From G963663315 sp965116335 (lineage in GTDB: Bacteria > Pseudomonadota > Gammaproteobacteria > Arenicellales > Poriferihabitantaceae), in contig OZ220677.1 of the NCBI GenBank assembly GCA_965116335.1, positions 1,612,001 through 1,676,000 on the forward strand: DNA of 64,000 nt. The letters run 5' to 3'. Of this stretch, positions 19,875 to 29,385 are shown piece by piece. How positions within the stretch are numbered: the stretch's first letter is position 1; each line of letters opens with the position of its first letter. The notes beneath the pieces are model-generated. The model had not been told where the DNA came from. It saw only the letters and a list, made by a program, of their open reading frames with translations, and made no database searches. The translations under genes were made by a program, and so were the position numbers.

Positions 19875-21845
19875 CTAAACTGTCTTGAAAACGATTTCGG
19901 ATTCCTCCATCTGGGCACGTGCCTTGAAGGTCTGTACCGCGTTGGCCTTTAATTGGTCGTTACCTTTGAATGCGACATCGAGGCAGATCACCTGCAAAGC
20001 CTCGGCCTCGGCCAGGGCATCAATCAGTCCAGGGGTAACTTCTTTTCCCAAGTAAATCAGCAGCGTGCCGTCTTCGATGGAGAATACCTGCTTGCCAGCC
20101 ATCTCGAGGGTTTTTACCCGCGTGGTGAGCGGAAAGCCAGCCTTCAGTAGCAATTCGTAAAGTACATCTTCCGCGCTGCTTTCACGGGCCAAGTGATCGG
20201 CGTGCATTTCGAGTTGTTTACCGGATTCGTCGAAGTTGTCGGCGTCACCTTGCCATGATTTGAAGTTGGAGCGATTGAGTTTGAAGGCCTTGAACCCGAG
20301 ATCAACTGCCTCTTTCTGTTCGAGGTCGATCTGCCCCCCTGAAGACTTCCTCACCTTGCTGATAACGCGGCGTATCCGCTCGCTCCCAATCTCGGAGATT
20401 GTCGAAAATCCAGCCTTGGCAGCATTGGAATCATCCGCTACGGATTCAGGTAGCTGAACAAGAATGAATTTACGGTTACCGCTGTCCTCGAGATTGAGCT
20501 CAATGATTGCCTGAGCAGTCACGCATGAACCCGCAAAGAAATCCAGCACGATGTCCCCCGGCTTGCTGCACACATGCTCAAGCATTCTGCGAATAAGTTG
20601 CACCGGTTTCGGGTTGTTGAACACCTTTCCGGGGATGAGTGCCTCAAGGTCTCTCGTGCCTTCGTCGGTGTGTCCTGCGTAGTCATGAGCCCAAAAGTTG
20701 GTCGGGGTAAGGCCCCTCGCCTCAGAAAGAAACATCTTTATTGACGGCACTGAGGCTTTACCGTCGGGCCCCCAGTACAGGCGATTGTCGGCAAGAAGTT
20801 CCTCAAACGCTTCCCTTGAACGCCGCCAAGCGTTCATGGTTGGGTGCGCGACTTCTCCTGTGTTCGGATTTCTCAGAGGATAGCAAAGATTGGGCCGATC
20901 CTGCGGCGAGATCGGACCAAGGAACGACGCGCCCTTCCAGTCGCCGCGCGGATCATTATCGATGTTCGAGTACCGTGCATCCGCCTCTTGTGTGCGCGGC
21001 AACAGGTTAACCTCAAAAGCTTCCGACTTCGCATAAACAAGTACGTGCTCCACTACCGTGGTAAAATCAATCGTATTGTTACTGCGAGTGTAACGCTTCT
21101 GCCATGCTATATCAGCCTTGAAGTTCTCTTCGCCAAATAACTGGTCGCAAATTTCCCTCAATCGACTCAGTTCGTGGTCGTCTATTGAGATGAAGATTGC
21201 TCCGTCGTCGCACAGCAGGTTGCGGGCAAGGTAAAGCCGTGGGTACATCATATTCAGCCAATTAGAATGATACCGGCCAGCCGTATCCGTATTTGTGGAG
21301 AACCTGCGCCCCTCGCTATCGATCTGTCCCGTGTAGGCTAGGTAGGTTTCAAGGGTCTCGGCGTACTTATCGGGATAAATGAACTCCTGCCCCGTGTTGT
21401 AAGGGGGGTCAATATAGATCATTTTTACCCGACCGAAATATGCCTTCTGGAGTAGCTTCAACACTTCAAGGTTATCGCCTTCAATAAAGACGTTCTCCGT
21501 ATACTCAAAATTAATTGACCGCTTTCTGTCAGGTTTCAGGGTTGCGACGCTAGGCTGCTGTATGATCTTCATGCACTGCGCCTTGCCTGGCCAAACGAGG
21601 CCAAAGCGCTCGCTGCCTGCCTCCACCCAGTCTCCGAGCGTACGCCTCAACAATTCGAAGTTAATTCGGCCTTCGGAGATGCACTCGGGATAGCTTTGGG
21701 CCAGGAAGTGTCTCAGCGTATCGCGCTTTCGTGCCGCCACGTCATCTGACAGCGCGTCAACTCGCGTTTTGCCTCTCTGACCCTGACCAGCCTGTTCGTT
21801 TGCTCTCCGGCCTTCAAACAGTGAAAGTTTTGTATCATTGTTCAT
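19875..21845 (-). CDS. mod: Type III DNA methyltransferase Mod subunit
   Basis: Adenine-N6 methyltransferase and recognition subunit of the type III system, 656 aa. The catalytic motif DPPYN (about residue 146) precedes the SAM-binding motif (about residue 433), the beta-class order of type III Mod proteins. The central region between them would carry target recognition. The SAM motif reads FFAGSCVTAQA, where the final glycine of the usual FxGxG is Cys. ATG 21845 overlaps the stop of the phospholipase-D-like gene by one base (TAATG), so the three genes form one coupled unit. Confidence 0.95.
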   Translation of the reverse strand: MNNDTKLSLFEGRRANEQAGQGQRGKTRVDALSDDVAARKRDTLRHFLAQSYPECISEGRINFELLRRTLGDWVEAGSERFGLVWPGKAQCMKIIQQPSVATLKPDRKRSINFEYTENVFIEGDNLEVLKLLQKAYFGRVKMIYIDPPYNTGQEFIYPDKYAETLETYLAYTGQIDSEGRRFSTNTDTAGRYHSNWLNMMYPRLYLARNLLCDDGAIFISIDDHELSRLREICDQLFGEENFKADIAWQKRYTRSNNTIDFTTVVEHVLVYAKSEAFEVNLLPRTQEADARYSNIDNDPRGDWKGASFLGPISPQDRPNLCYPLRNPNTGEVAHPTMNAWRRSREAFEELLADNRLYWGPDGKASVPSIKMFLSEARGLTPTNFWAHDYAGHTDEGTRDLEALIPGKVFNNPKPVQLIRRMLEHVCSKPGDIVLDFFAGSCVTAQAIIELNLEDSGNRKFILVQLPESVADDSNAAKAGFSTISEIGSERIRRVISKVRKSSGGQIDLEQKEAVDLGFKAFKLNRSNFKSWQGDADNFDESGKQLEMHADHLARESSAEDVLYELLLKAGFPLTTRVKTLEMAGKQVFSIEDGTLLIYLGKEVTPGLIDALAEAEALQVICLDVAFKGNDQLKANAVQTFKARAQMEESEIVFKTV

Positions 21846-22996
21846 TAGTACCAACCATATAGTCTTGTGCGTGTACGACCCCATGTGCCGAGCGCAAGCG
21901 ACCGATCCACGATGTCCAACATCGGTGGACCAGGGGGTAGTATTTTGAAATAGAGGACACCCAGCGTTTCTGTGTATTCCACGTAGGCGATTCCCTGTTT
22001 GTGCTCACGTGCCCAATCCACGAGGGGAGTGGAATTCGGAATGTTCAGACGAAACATGCCGTTATCCTGATAGTACTTGTATTTAAAAACCCGCACTTCG
22101 TCGTCTGCACAGTGAATCTCGATGGTTTCGTCCTGCGAAAGATTTTCAGATATGCGGAGAAGGACAAATCCAGCTTCCTTTGGAAACTCGACCTGTAGGT
22201 TGTACGCACCGGTAAAGGACTGCAACCCGGCCCAGGCCACCGATGCCGCAGCTTCAGAAATCGCCTTATGCCCCTCCTTGGGCGGCGTGACGCCTTTCTT
22301 TGGCACACCATCAGCCTTCTCTGGAAGGCTGTCGGCAATTCCGAACGTGACCATGTCTTCCGGCTTGCGATGCCGGTTACGGAGAGCGAAATACTTTTCG
22401 TAAGCGGCAAGCTTCTCCGCCGTAGCTGGAACGCCAGCACTCCAGCAGTCAAACCACGCCCTGGCGGCCGATTTCCGACTATGGGAAGTTGCGCTCCAGA
22501 AGACGCATTCCCCGTTCTTTATAAAGCCACCGTGACTGATATTCGGCGATCCAGCGATCGCCAGTGAGAGATCGGTCACACCCCCATCGTCGTCGAAACC
22601 CGCAGCACCCACGTACAACTTGGGATGAAACGTGCCTGCAAGGTTGTCTACGAGCCGAACGTTCCAGCCGCTTTCCACCGCACTGCACAATGCCTTGGGG
22701 TGAGTCACGCCGTCTTTAGTATCTGTGACAAGCCAGACTTCAGTGACACCGCCCTCGTCAAGAATTTTTTTCACGAGGCTAAGCCCCGATGTTGAAACAT
22801 AGGCCACCGCCATTCCGATGACAGGTGGTTTCACGCGAAGAATCTGTTTGCGAAATAGTGCTTTGTAGGTATTGCCCGTCAACCCGGTTGTAGCCAATGC
22901 ATTCGTCATATGTAAGTCGTCAAAAGATTTGGGGGGTGATGTATTATAGTCTTTTTCCATTGATTCACGCTGTGTCTTGGATTTTTCTGCACCCAC
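21845..22996 (-). CDS. Phospholipase-D-fold protein linked to the type III restriction system
   Basis: 383-aa protein with one HxK half-site of the PLD/nuclease superfamily: HPKLYVG at residues 124-130, followed by GSPNIS at 149-154. Such domains are found in nucleases (including some restriction enzymes), lipases and defence effectors. Only one HxK is visible, so an active enzyme would need to dimerise, as Nuc-type nucleases do. The C-terminal half has no recognised domain. It is the first gene of the mod-res transcript and is coupled to mod. The GTG start at 22996 is uncertain; ATG 22960 is an alternative. The function in defence is inference from context. Confidence 0.75.
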   Translation of the reverse strand: MGAEKSKTQRESMEKDYNTSPPKSFDDLHMTNALATTGLTGNTYKALFRKQILRVKPPVIGMAVAYVSTSGLSLVKKILDEGGVTEVWLVTDTKDGVTHPKALCSAVESGWNVRLVDNLAGTFHPKLYVGAAGFDDDGGVTDLSLAIAGSPNISHGGFIKNGECVFWSATSHSRKSAARAWFDCWSAGVPATAEKLAAYEKYFALRNRHRKPEDMVTFGIADSLPEKADGVPKKGVTPPKEGHKAISEAAASVAWAGLQSFTGAYNLQVEFPKEAGFVLLRISENLSQDETIEIHCADDEVRVFKYKYYQDNGMFRLNIPNSTPLVDWAREHKQGIAYVEYTETLGVLYFKILPPGPPMLDIVDRSLALGTWGRTRTRLYGWY

Positions 22997-23034
22997 TTAT
23001 CCGAAAGAGATAATCTATTTACTAAGGTTGTTTT

Positions 23035-23652
23035 ATGGTCACAGGCACATTCGTCAATATAGACTTAAAGGAAGCATCCAGGCTGTCAGACTTGACAGGG
23101 ATTTCTGCGGATTTGAGTGACGCACAAGAGCTTGCCAATGAATTGAAAAAACTGCTTGCTGATGCAGACTGGAATCGGTGGAATGTCGAAGCACTCACAA
23201 TCGCTATTTTGGTTAAATACAGCCGGCCGTTTTCCAACGGTATTCGCGACAAGCTGGAGATAGATAAACTGCCTGCATTGAGTGAGGAACAGCGAGAAAA
23301 ACATCGACATCTTATGGCTTTTCGTAACAAGCACATTGCACACTCTGTAAATTCCTACGAGAATAATCAGCCGATTGCACGTTACGTGGAGGGACGTGAA
23401 GACACCGAGGGTGTGTATGAGATTAGCTGTCAGCACGGACGGGTGGTAGGATTATCTTCAAATGAAATCAAAGAGGTGCTCGAACTCACGGCTGCGATCC
23501 TAAGCTACGTAGACAATGAATTGAAGAAAGAGAAGAAAGCACTTTTGGGAATTGTCAGAAAAATACCGATTAAGGAACTTTTATCTAAAGAAAAGGCACT
23601 GATAGTTCCAGGCAAGAATTCCAATATAACTAAGCCCAGAAAAAAGCAGTAA
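23035..23652 (+). CDS. HEPN-like hypothetical protein divergent from the restriction operon
   Basis: 205-aa hydrophilic, mainly helical protein not assigned to a named family. Residues 96-103 read FRNKHIAH, matching the R-x4-6-H motif of HEPN ribonucleases, and the surrounding helices have the expected character. HEPN proteins act as toxin or abortive-infection RNases, or as non-catalytic binding partners. The C-terminus is Lys-rich. The gene starts 38 bases from the phospholipase-D-like gene, sharing one divergent promoter region, so it is probably part of the same defence island. No antitoxin partner is evident. Confidence 0.6.
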   Translation: MVTGTFVNIDLKEASRLSDLTGISADLSDAQELANELKKLLADADWNRWNVEALTIAILVKYSRPFSNGIRDKLEIDKLPALSEEQREKHRHLMAFRNKHIAHSVNSYENNQPIARYVEGREDTEGVYEISCQHGRVVGLSSNEIKEVLELTAAILSYVDNELKKEKKALLGIVRKIPIKELLSKEKALIVPGKNSNITKPRKKQ

Positions 23653-23755
23653 GTATAGATGTGATTCAGGATTCTTGGCAGGGTGTCGAGGGTATGATTG
23701 GCGCCGCCGGACGCACTGAAGAATCCGGGGCCATTTTGAGCGTTCTCTTCATTTT

Positions 23756-23884
23756 ATGGAGCGCAAACGCACCGTCAATGAGTATTACAAACTTGTTCAT
23801 GTAGAGGGGGAGGATCATACACTGTCGCGGTTAATCGGATATTTCTATCCAACCAACGCTTGGATCAGACAGGTAGCAGGATAG
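23756..23884 (+). pseudogene. Possible gene remnant or small ORF, 42 codons
   Basis: Frame from ATG 23756 to TAG 23884 reads as protein-like (for example YYKLVHVEGEDHTLSRLIGYF) and stays open upstream as far as an in-frame TGA at 23714-23716, but no start or ribosome site is convincing. I do not recognise it. It ends 2 bases from the atpC stop, convergently. It may be the tail of a gene lost when the defence island was inserted; glmU, common after atpC in gammaproteobacteria, is absent here, but this fragment is not visibly GlmU. Confidence 0.25.
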
Positions 23885-23885
23885 A

Positions 23886-24308
23886 TTAGCCGCGGAGTTT
23901 CTTCAGCTTGTCGATGGCTCGGATCTGGGCGGCGTAGGCTGCCAGTTCTGCTTTCATATCGGCATAATCCCTGTCATCCATGGTGGTGTCCTTCATTTTC
24001 TCCTCCGCCCTTTTCATTGCTTCCTGGGCGGCGGACTCATCCAGGTCGTCGGCCCGCATTGCGGTATCTGACAACACCGTGACCAGATACGGCTGGACTT
24101 CGAGCAGTCCGCCCGTAATAAAGAAAAACAGTTGTTCGCCGTCTTCCTGCTCAACCCGGACATCGCCAGCCCGGAGCCGGGTAATCAACGGGGCATGCTT
24201 CGGTGCAATACCCAGTTCACCCTGGATACCCGGAACAAACACCATCGTACCCTGACCATCCCAGATCGGTTGTTCCGCGCTGACGATTTCAACTTGTATG
24301 GTAGACAT
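23886..24308 (-). CDS. atpC: ATP synthase F1 epsilon subunit
   Basis: Central-stalk subunit that links gamma to the c-ring and inhibits ATP hydrolysis. The 140-aa product has the N-terminal beta-sandwich (TIQVEIVSAEQPIWDGQ, GELGIAPKHAPLITRLRAGDV) and the C-terminal two-helix hairpin. It is the last gene of the atp operon, 15 bases after atpD. Confidence 0.97.
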   Translation of the reverse strand: MSTIQVEIVSAEQPIWDGQGTMVFVPGIQGELGIAPKHAPLITRLRAGDVRVEQEDGEQLFFFITGGLLEVQPYLVTVLSDTAMRADDLDESAAQEAMKRAEEKMKDTTMDDRDYADMKAELAAYAAQIRAIDKLKKLRG

Positions 24309-24323
24309 TGACTTTACCCGGCT

Positions 24324-25724
24324 CTAGCTTAACTCTTTGGCCTTTTCAATCGCTTCATCAATGCCGCCGACCATATAGAACGCCTGCTCCGGCAGATGAT
24401 CGTAATCCCCGTTGGCAATGCCCTGGAAAGCCTTGATGGTATCTTTCAGCGTCACATATTTTCCCGGTGTCCCGGTAAACGTCTGCGCCACAGTAAATGG
24501 CTGGGACAGGAAACGCTGCATCCGCCGCGCCCGACCGACCGCCTGTTTGTCTTCTTCCGACAATTCATCCATCCCCAGGATCGCAATGATGTCCTGCAAC
24601 TCCTTGTAGCGTTGCAGTGTACCCTGAACAGCGCGCGCCGCGCTGTAATGCTCATTGCCGATGACCAGTGGATCAAGCAGCCGGGAGGTCGAATCCAGCG
24701 GGTCCACAGCCGGATAAATCCCCAGCTCGGCAACCTGCCTGGACAGTACCAGAGTCGCGTCAAGGTGCGCGAATGTGGTCGCGGGGGATGGGTCGGTCAG
24801 ATCGTCCGCCGGCACATAGACCGCCTGGAATGAAGTGATTGAGCCATCTCTGGTGGAAGTAATACGTTCCTGCAGGGCACCCATTTCATCCGCCAGGGTT
24901 GGCTGATACCCGACCGCAGAAGGCATCCGCCCAAGCAACGCCGAAACTTCAGTCCCGGCCAGCGTATAGCGATAGATGTTGTCGATAAACATCAGAACGT
25001 CGCGGCCCTCGTCGCGGAAATATTCCGCCATGGTCAACCCGGATAATGCCACCCGCAGCCGGTTGCCCGGCGGCTCGTTCATCTGACCGTACACCATCGC
25101 CACCTTCGACTGTTCGGGATGTTCGACATTGACCACGCCCGCCTCCTGCATTTCGTGGTAGAAATCATTACCTTCCCGGGTGCGCTCCCCGACTCCGGCG
25201 AATACCGACAGACCACTATGGGCCGTTGCGATATTATTGATCAATTCCAGCAGAGTAACGGTTTTGCCTACACCCGCCCCGCCGAACAGCCCGATCTTGC
25301 CGCCTTTGGCAATCGGCATGATCAGATCAACCACCTTGATCCCGGTCTCCAGCAACTCGACGCTGGCCGCCTGTTCCTCATACGTGGGGGCCGGACGGTG
25401 GATCGGCATGCGCTGGTCTGATTGGATCGGGCCGCGCTCATCGACCGGATCGCCCAACACATCCATGATCCGACCCAGAGTGCCCTCTCCAACCGGAACC
25501 GATATTGGCGCCCCGGTATTGCTGACTTCAACACCGCGCTTCAGGCCGTCGGAAGACCCCATGGCGATACATCGCACGATGCCATCTCCCATTTGTTGCT
25601 GCACTTCCAGGGTCAAACCTGCTTCATCTATTTTCAGCGCGTCATACACTTTCGGTACTGTGTCACGGGGGAACTGGACATCTACCACCGCGCCGATGAT
25701 TTCTACGATATTTCCTGAACTCAT
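24324..25724 (-). CDS. atpD: ATP synthase F1 beta subunit
   Basis: Catalytic subunit of F1, 466 aa. It carries the Walker A loop GGAGVGKT (about residue 149), GERTREGNDFYHEM with the catalytic Glu, and the signature PSAVGYQPTLADEMG. The sequence is complete with no irregularity. It lies between atpG and atpC in the usual order. Confidence 0.99.
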   Translation of the reverse strand: MSSGNIVEIIGAVVDVQFPRDTVPKVYDALKIDEAGLTLEVQQQMGDGIVRCIAMGSSDGLKRGVEVSNTGAPISVPVGEGTLGRIMDVLGDPVDERGPIQSDQRMPIHRPAPTYEEQAASVELLETGIKVVDLIMPIAKGGKIGLFGGAGVGKTVTLLELINNIATAHSGLSVFAGVGERTREGNDFYHEMQEAGVVNVEHPEQSKVAMVYGQMNEPPGNRLRVALSGLTMAEYFRDEGRDVLMFIDNIYRYTLAGTEVSALLGRMPSAVGYQPTLADEMGALQERITSTRDGSITSFQAVYVPADDLTDPSPATTFAHLDATLVLSRQVAELGIYPAVDPLDSTSRLLDPLVIGNEHYSAARAVQGTLQRYKELQDIIAILGMDELSEEDKQAVGRARRMQRFLSQPFTVAQTFTGTPGKYVTLKDTIKAFQGIANGDYDHLPEQAFYMVGGIDEAIEKAKELS

Positions 25725-25791
25725 GGTTCGAAAAGCCCTCTGTTAATATTTCAATTTCTCTTGGCTTGCGTGTCTGCTATCACCAGAGCGG

Positions 25792-26655
25792 TTAAACCGC
25801 CGCGGCGCCACCTACAATTTCTGACAGTTCCTGGGTGATCGCCGCCTGTCTGGCCTTGTTATAGACCAACTGCAAATCATCAATCAGGCTACCTGCATTA
25901 TCCGTGGCCGCCTTCATCGCCACCATTCTCGCCGCCTGTTCACAAGCGGAGTTTTCTGCCACAGACTGATAAACCAGTGACTCGACATAACGCGACATCA
26001 GAAAATCAATCACCTCTTTTGAGTCCGGTTCGTAAATATAGTCCCAGTAATGCTTGAGCTCCTGCTCTTCACTCGGCACAATCGGGATCAACTGCTCGAC
26101 CTGGGGAGACTGGGTCATGGTATTTACGAATTCATTGCTGACCACGAACACTCGATCCACCTTGTGGTCCAGATAATCATCCATCAGCACTTTGGTGGCA
26201 CCAATCAGCGCGTGCAACTCAGGCGCATCACCCAGGTCCGTGACCTCGCTTACCACCTCGGCGTTATACCGCCTGAAAAAAGCACTGGCTTTTTTCCCGA
26301 TCACACAGACCTTGACCTGTACACCGTCATCATGCCACTGCGCCATCGCGTTCGCTGCCTTGCGGAAAACATTGACATTCAGGCCGCCGCACAACCCCCG
26401 ATCACTGGAGATAACGATAAAACCGACCGCTTTCACTTGCTCGCGGCTAAGCACATAAGGGTGCGTATATTCAGGATGCGCGTTCGCCAGATGAGAGACG
26501 ACAACACGCATTTTGTTCGCATACGGTCGCGCCGCGTTCATACGATTCTGGGCACGGCGCATCTTGCTCGCGGCGACCATTTCCATCGCCTTGGTAATCT
26601 TGCGGGTGCTACCGATACTCTTGATCTGGTTGCGTATTTCTTTAGTGCTTGGCAT
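25792..26655 (-). CDS. atpG: ATP synthase F1 gamma subunit
   Basis: Rotor shaft of F1, 287 aa, the usual size. The N-terminal helix (EIRNQIKSIGSTRKITKAMEMVAASKMRRAQ) and the C-terminal helix (KAATDNAGSLIDDLQLVYNKARQAAITQELSEIVGGA) are characteristic. It lies between atpA and atpD. Confidence 0.98.
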   Translation of the reverse strand: MPSTKEIRNQIKSIGSTRKITKAMEMVAASKMRRAQNRMNAARPYANKMRVVVSHLANAHPEYTHPYVLSREQVKAVGFIVISSDRGLCGGLNVNVFRKAANAMAQWHDDGVQVKVCVIGKKASAFFRRYNAEVVSEVTDLGDAPELHALIGATKVLMDDYLDHKVDRVFVVSNEFVNTMTQSPQVEQLIPIVPSEEQELKHYWDYIYEPDSKEVIDFLMSRYVESLVYQSVAENSACEQAARMVAMKAATDNAGSLIDDLQLVYNKARQAAITQELSEIVGGAAAV

Positions 26656-26693
26656 TACAAGCTCCGGTCAATGCGGTTGCCCAGGTTACGAAA

Positions 26694-28241
26694 TTACCAA
26701 CTGCCATTTTTCTTAAAGTCCTCAACTGCGGCACCCAGCCTGTCCCCGACTTCATCAGACCATGCCTTATCCCGATTGATTTCCTCAATCAGGTCAGCGT
26801 GATTCGATTTGACATAAGCCTGCATCGCATCCTCGAAGGCGACCACATCACCCACAGCGACATCATCGAGATAACCCTGGTTGACCGCAAACAATGACAG
26901 AGCCATTTGTGCGACCGACATCGGCATATACTGGGGTTGTTTCATCATTTCCATGACGCGCTCGCCCCGTTCCAGTTGCTTTCGTGTGGCCTCATCGAGG
27001 TCCGACGCGAACTGGGAGAAAGCCTCAAGCTCACGATACTGCGCCAGCGCCAGGCGAATCCCGCCGCCCAATTTCTTGATAATGCCGGTCTGGGCAGCAC
27101 CGCCCACCCGTGATACGGACAGGCCGGCGTTGATAGCCGGACGCATACCGGCATTGAACAGGCCGGTTTCCAGAAATATCTGTCCATCTGTAATGGAGAT
27201 TACATTGGTCGGTACAAAGGCGGACACGTCTCCAGCCTGAGTCTCGATAATAGGTAACGCCGTCAGCGAGCCGGTGCGTCCCTTGACCTCTCCGCCGGTC
27301 AGCTTTTCCACTTCCTGCGCGTTGATTCGCGCGCCCCGTTCCAGTAGCCGCGAGTGCAGATAGAACACGTCACCCGGATAGGCTTCCCGTCCCGGCGGAC
27401 GTTTCAACAACAGTGAAATCTGCCGATAAGCCCAGGCCTGTTTGGTCAGATCATCATAAATGATCAGGGCATCCTCCCCCTTGTCACGAAAGTATTCGCC
27501 CATCGCACAACCGGCGTAAGGCGCGATGAACTGCTCCGCAGCCGAATCGGCTGCTGATGCGGCAACCACGATGGTATGTTCCATTGCGTCATGCTCTTCG
27601 AGCTTGCGTACCACACCGGCGATACTGGATGCCTTCTGGCCAATGGCGACATAGATACACTTCACATCGGTGCCCTTCTGGTTGATGATGGCATCAATAG
27701 TCACTGCGGTCTTGCCGGTCTGGCGGTCACCGATGATCAGTTCGCGTTGCCCCCGACCAATCGGCACCATCGAATCAATCGACTTCAGGCCGACCTGTAC
27801 TGGCTCATCAACCGACTGTCGGGCAATAACTCCGGGTGCAATCTTTTCAATCGGAGACGATACCGTGTTTCCAATCGGCCCCTTGCCGTCAATCGGATGT
27901 CCCAATGAATCAACCACCCGCCCAAGCAATGACTCTCCGGTCGGAACTTCCAGAATCCGCCCCGTACATTTAACCGTGTCGCCCTCGCAAAGATGCTTGT
28001 AATCACCGAGTACTACCGCGCCCACCGAATCCTGTTCCAGATTCAGGGCGAGACCAAAGGTATTCCCGGGAAATTCGAGCATCTCACCCTGCATCGCCTC
28101 GCTCAGACCGTGGATGCGGGCAATACCGTCAGTCAACATGACAATCGTACCTTCTGTACGCGCTTCTGTATCTGCTTCAAAGTTTTTGATTCGGTCCTTG
28201 ATCAGCTCGCTGATTTCAGACGGATTCAATTGGATGGACAT
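26694..28241 (-). CDS. atpA: ATP synthase F1 alpha subunit
   Basis: Non-catalytic nucleotide-binding subunit of F1, 515 aa from ATG 28241, chosen because MSIQLNPSEISELIKDRI is the canonical N-terminus; a longer frame adds 11 residues of no known homology. The Walker A motif GDRQTGKTA is at about residue 170, and the signature region SVSRVGGAAQ is intact. Confidence 0.98.
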   Translation of the reverse strand: MSIQLNPSEISELIKDRIKNFEADTEARTEGTIVMLTDGIARIHGLSEAMQGEMLEFPGNTFGLALNLEQDSVGAVVLGDYKHLCEGDTVKCTGRILEVPTGESLLGRVVDSLGHPIDGKGPIGNTVSSPIEKIAPGVIARQSVDEPVQVGLKSIDSMVPIGRGQRELIIGDRQTGKTAVTIDAIINQKGTDVKCIYVAIGQKASSIAGVVRKLEEHDAMEHTIVVAASAADSAAEQFIAPYAGCAMGEYFRDKGEDALIIYDDLTKQAWAYRQISLLLKRPPGREAYPGDVFYLHSRLLERGARINAQEVEKLTGGEVKGRTGSLTALPIIETQAGDVSAFVPTNVISITDGQIFLETGLFNAGMRPAINAGLSVSRVGGAAQTGIIKKLGGGIRLALAQYRELEAFSQFASDLDEATRKQLERGERVMEMMKQPQYMPMSVAQMALSLFAVNQGYLDDVAVGDVVAFEDAMQAYVKSNHADLIEEINRDKAWSDEVGDRLGAAVEDFKKNGSW

Positions 28242-28289
28242 TTTAGATTTTCCTCTGTTTAAGGTGTTCCGCACCCGACCCGTAACGAA

Positions 28290-28826
28290 TCAAGCACCCA
28301 GGGCCATGCCAAGTTGTTCAAGTTGCGCCTTGACCGAGCCATCTATTACCCGATCCCCGGCCCTGATCACGGCGCCACCGATAAGTTCTTCATCGACTTC
28401 AAATTCAAGATGGACACTGCGCCCCAGTTTTGACTGCAAGGCCTCAGCAAATTGCTTCTGCCGGTCTTCGTCCAGCGGGGCTGCGGTCGTCATTTGCGCC
28501 ACAATCACCTTCTCAGCATCCGCCCGGCGCGCCGAGTATGCCTGCTCAATATCCCGAATCGCATGCACCCGGTTATTGCGCACCAACAACCTGACCAGAT
28601 TTTCCCCCTCCTGATCCAGTCGGTCACCGCACACGTCGATGATCAAACCAGACAGCTGTGTAGCCGAGATACGAGGGTTACGCGTCAGGTCCACTATAGC
28701 AGGATCGTCCGCCACCACGGCCAGCAGCTTGATCTGGTCGTCCCAGCCAGACAACGCATCGCGTTCCAGAGCCAGCTCGAACAGGGCCTGGGCGTAGGGT
28801 CTGGCAACATTGCTTTGGGAAGGCAT
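28290..28826 (-). CDS. atpH: ATP synthase delta subunit
   Basis: Peripheral-stalk subunit joining F1 alpha to the b-subunit dimer, 178 aa. The N-terminus VARPYAQALFELALE and the C-terminal LIGGAVIRAGDRVIDGSVKAQLEQL are family hallmarks. It lies between atpF and atpA. Confidence 0.97.
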   Translation of the reverse strand: MPSQSNVARPYAQALFELALERDALSGWDDQIKLLAVVADDPAIVDLTRNPRISATQLSGLIIDVCGDRLDQEGENLVRLLVRNNRVHAIRDIEQAYSARRADAEKVIVAQMTTAAPLDEDRQKQFAEALQSKLGRSVHLEFEVDEELIGGAVIRAGDRVIDGSVKAQLEQLGMALGA

Positions 28827-28847
28827 GATCGGTCCGAGGTGCGGGTA

Positions 28848-29318
28848 CTAAAGCTTCGCGGCCAGGTCGTCCAGTATGTCGGCATGGGCTTTCTCATCCA
28901 CTTCCCTGCCGAGAATTTGCTGTGCCCCGGCTATGGCAAGCTGACTCACCTGGCCGCGCAGAGCATCTTTGGCCTTATTCAACTCCGTGTCGATCTCCGT
29001 CCTGGCAGCGTTCAGGATGCGTTCGCTTTCCTGTCTGGCCGTGCCCCGGGCTTCATCAACCAGCTCAGAACCCCGCTTTTCCGCTTTGCCAATGATGTCG
29101 TTCGCCTGGTTTTTGGCTTCCAGAATCACTTCTTCGGCTTGCTTCTGCCCTTCGGCTTCCGCCATAAGCCCTTTTTCAGCAGCGGCAAGGCCATCGGCAA
29201 TCCGGGTTTTCCGTTCATTGAGCGCTCCCATGATCGGAGTCCATACAAACTTCTTGCTAAACCAGACAAAGACAATAAAAAACAATACCTGGAACGCCAG
29301 TGTGAGATTCAGATTCAT
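28848..29318 (-). CDS. atpF: ATP synthase F0 b subunit
   Basis: Peripheral-stalk subunit of 156 aa: one N-terminal membrane helix (about residues 5-25) followed by a long, charged, Ala/Glu/Lys-rich helix that dimerises. This matches gammaproteobacterial AtpF in length and pattern. There is a single b gene, with no b-prime homologue, as expected outside alphaproteobacteria and cyanobacteria. Confidence 0.97.
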   Translation of the reverse strand: MNLNLTLAFQVLFFIVFVWFSKKFVWTPIMGALNERKTRIADGLAAAEKGLMAEAEGQKQAEEVILEAKNQANDIIGKAEKRGSELVDEARGTARQESERILNAARTEIDTELNKAKDALRGQVSQLAIAGAQQILGREVDEKAHADILDDLAAKL

Positions 29319-29385
29319 CTCGTTACAGCCTCATGTTTGTCGCGTTAATAGTCGTACCGCGCCAAGAACAAACTCGACGCTTCGG

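Noticed and set aside
16919..22996. Considered as part of a DISARM or BREX system because of the PLD-fold gene
   Set aside because: No drmA, drmB, pglZ or brx genes are present; mod and res motifs and order are those of type III restriction.
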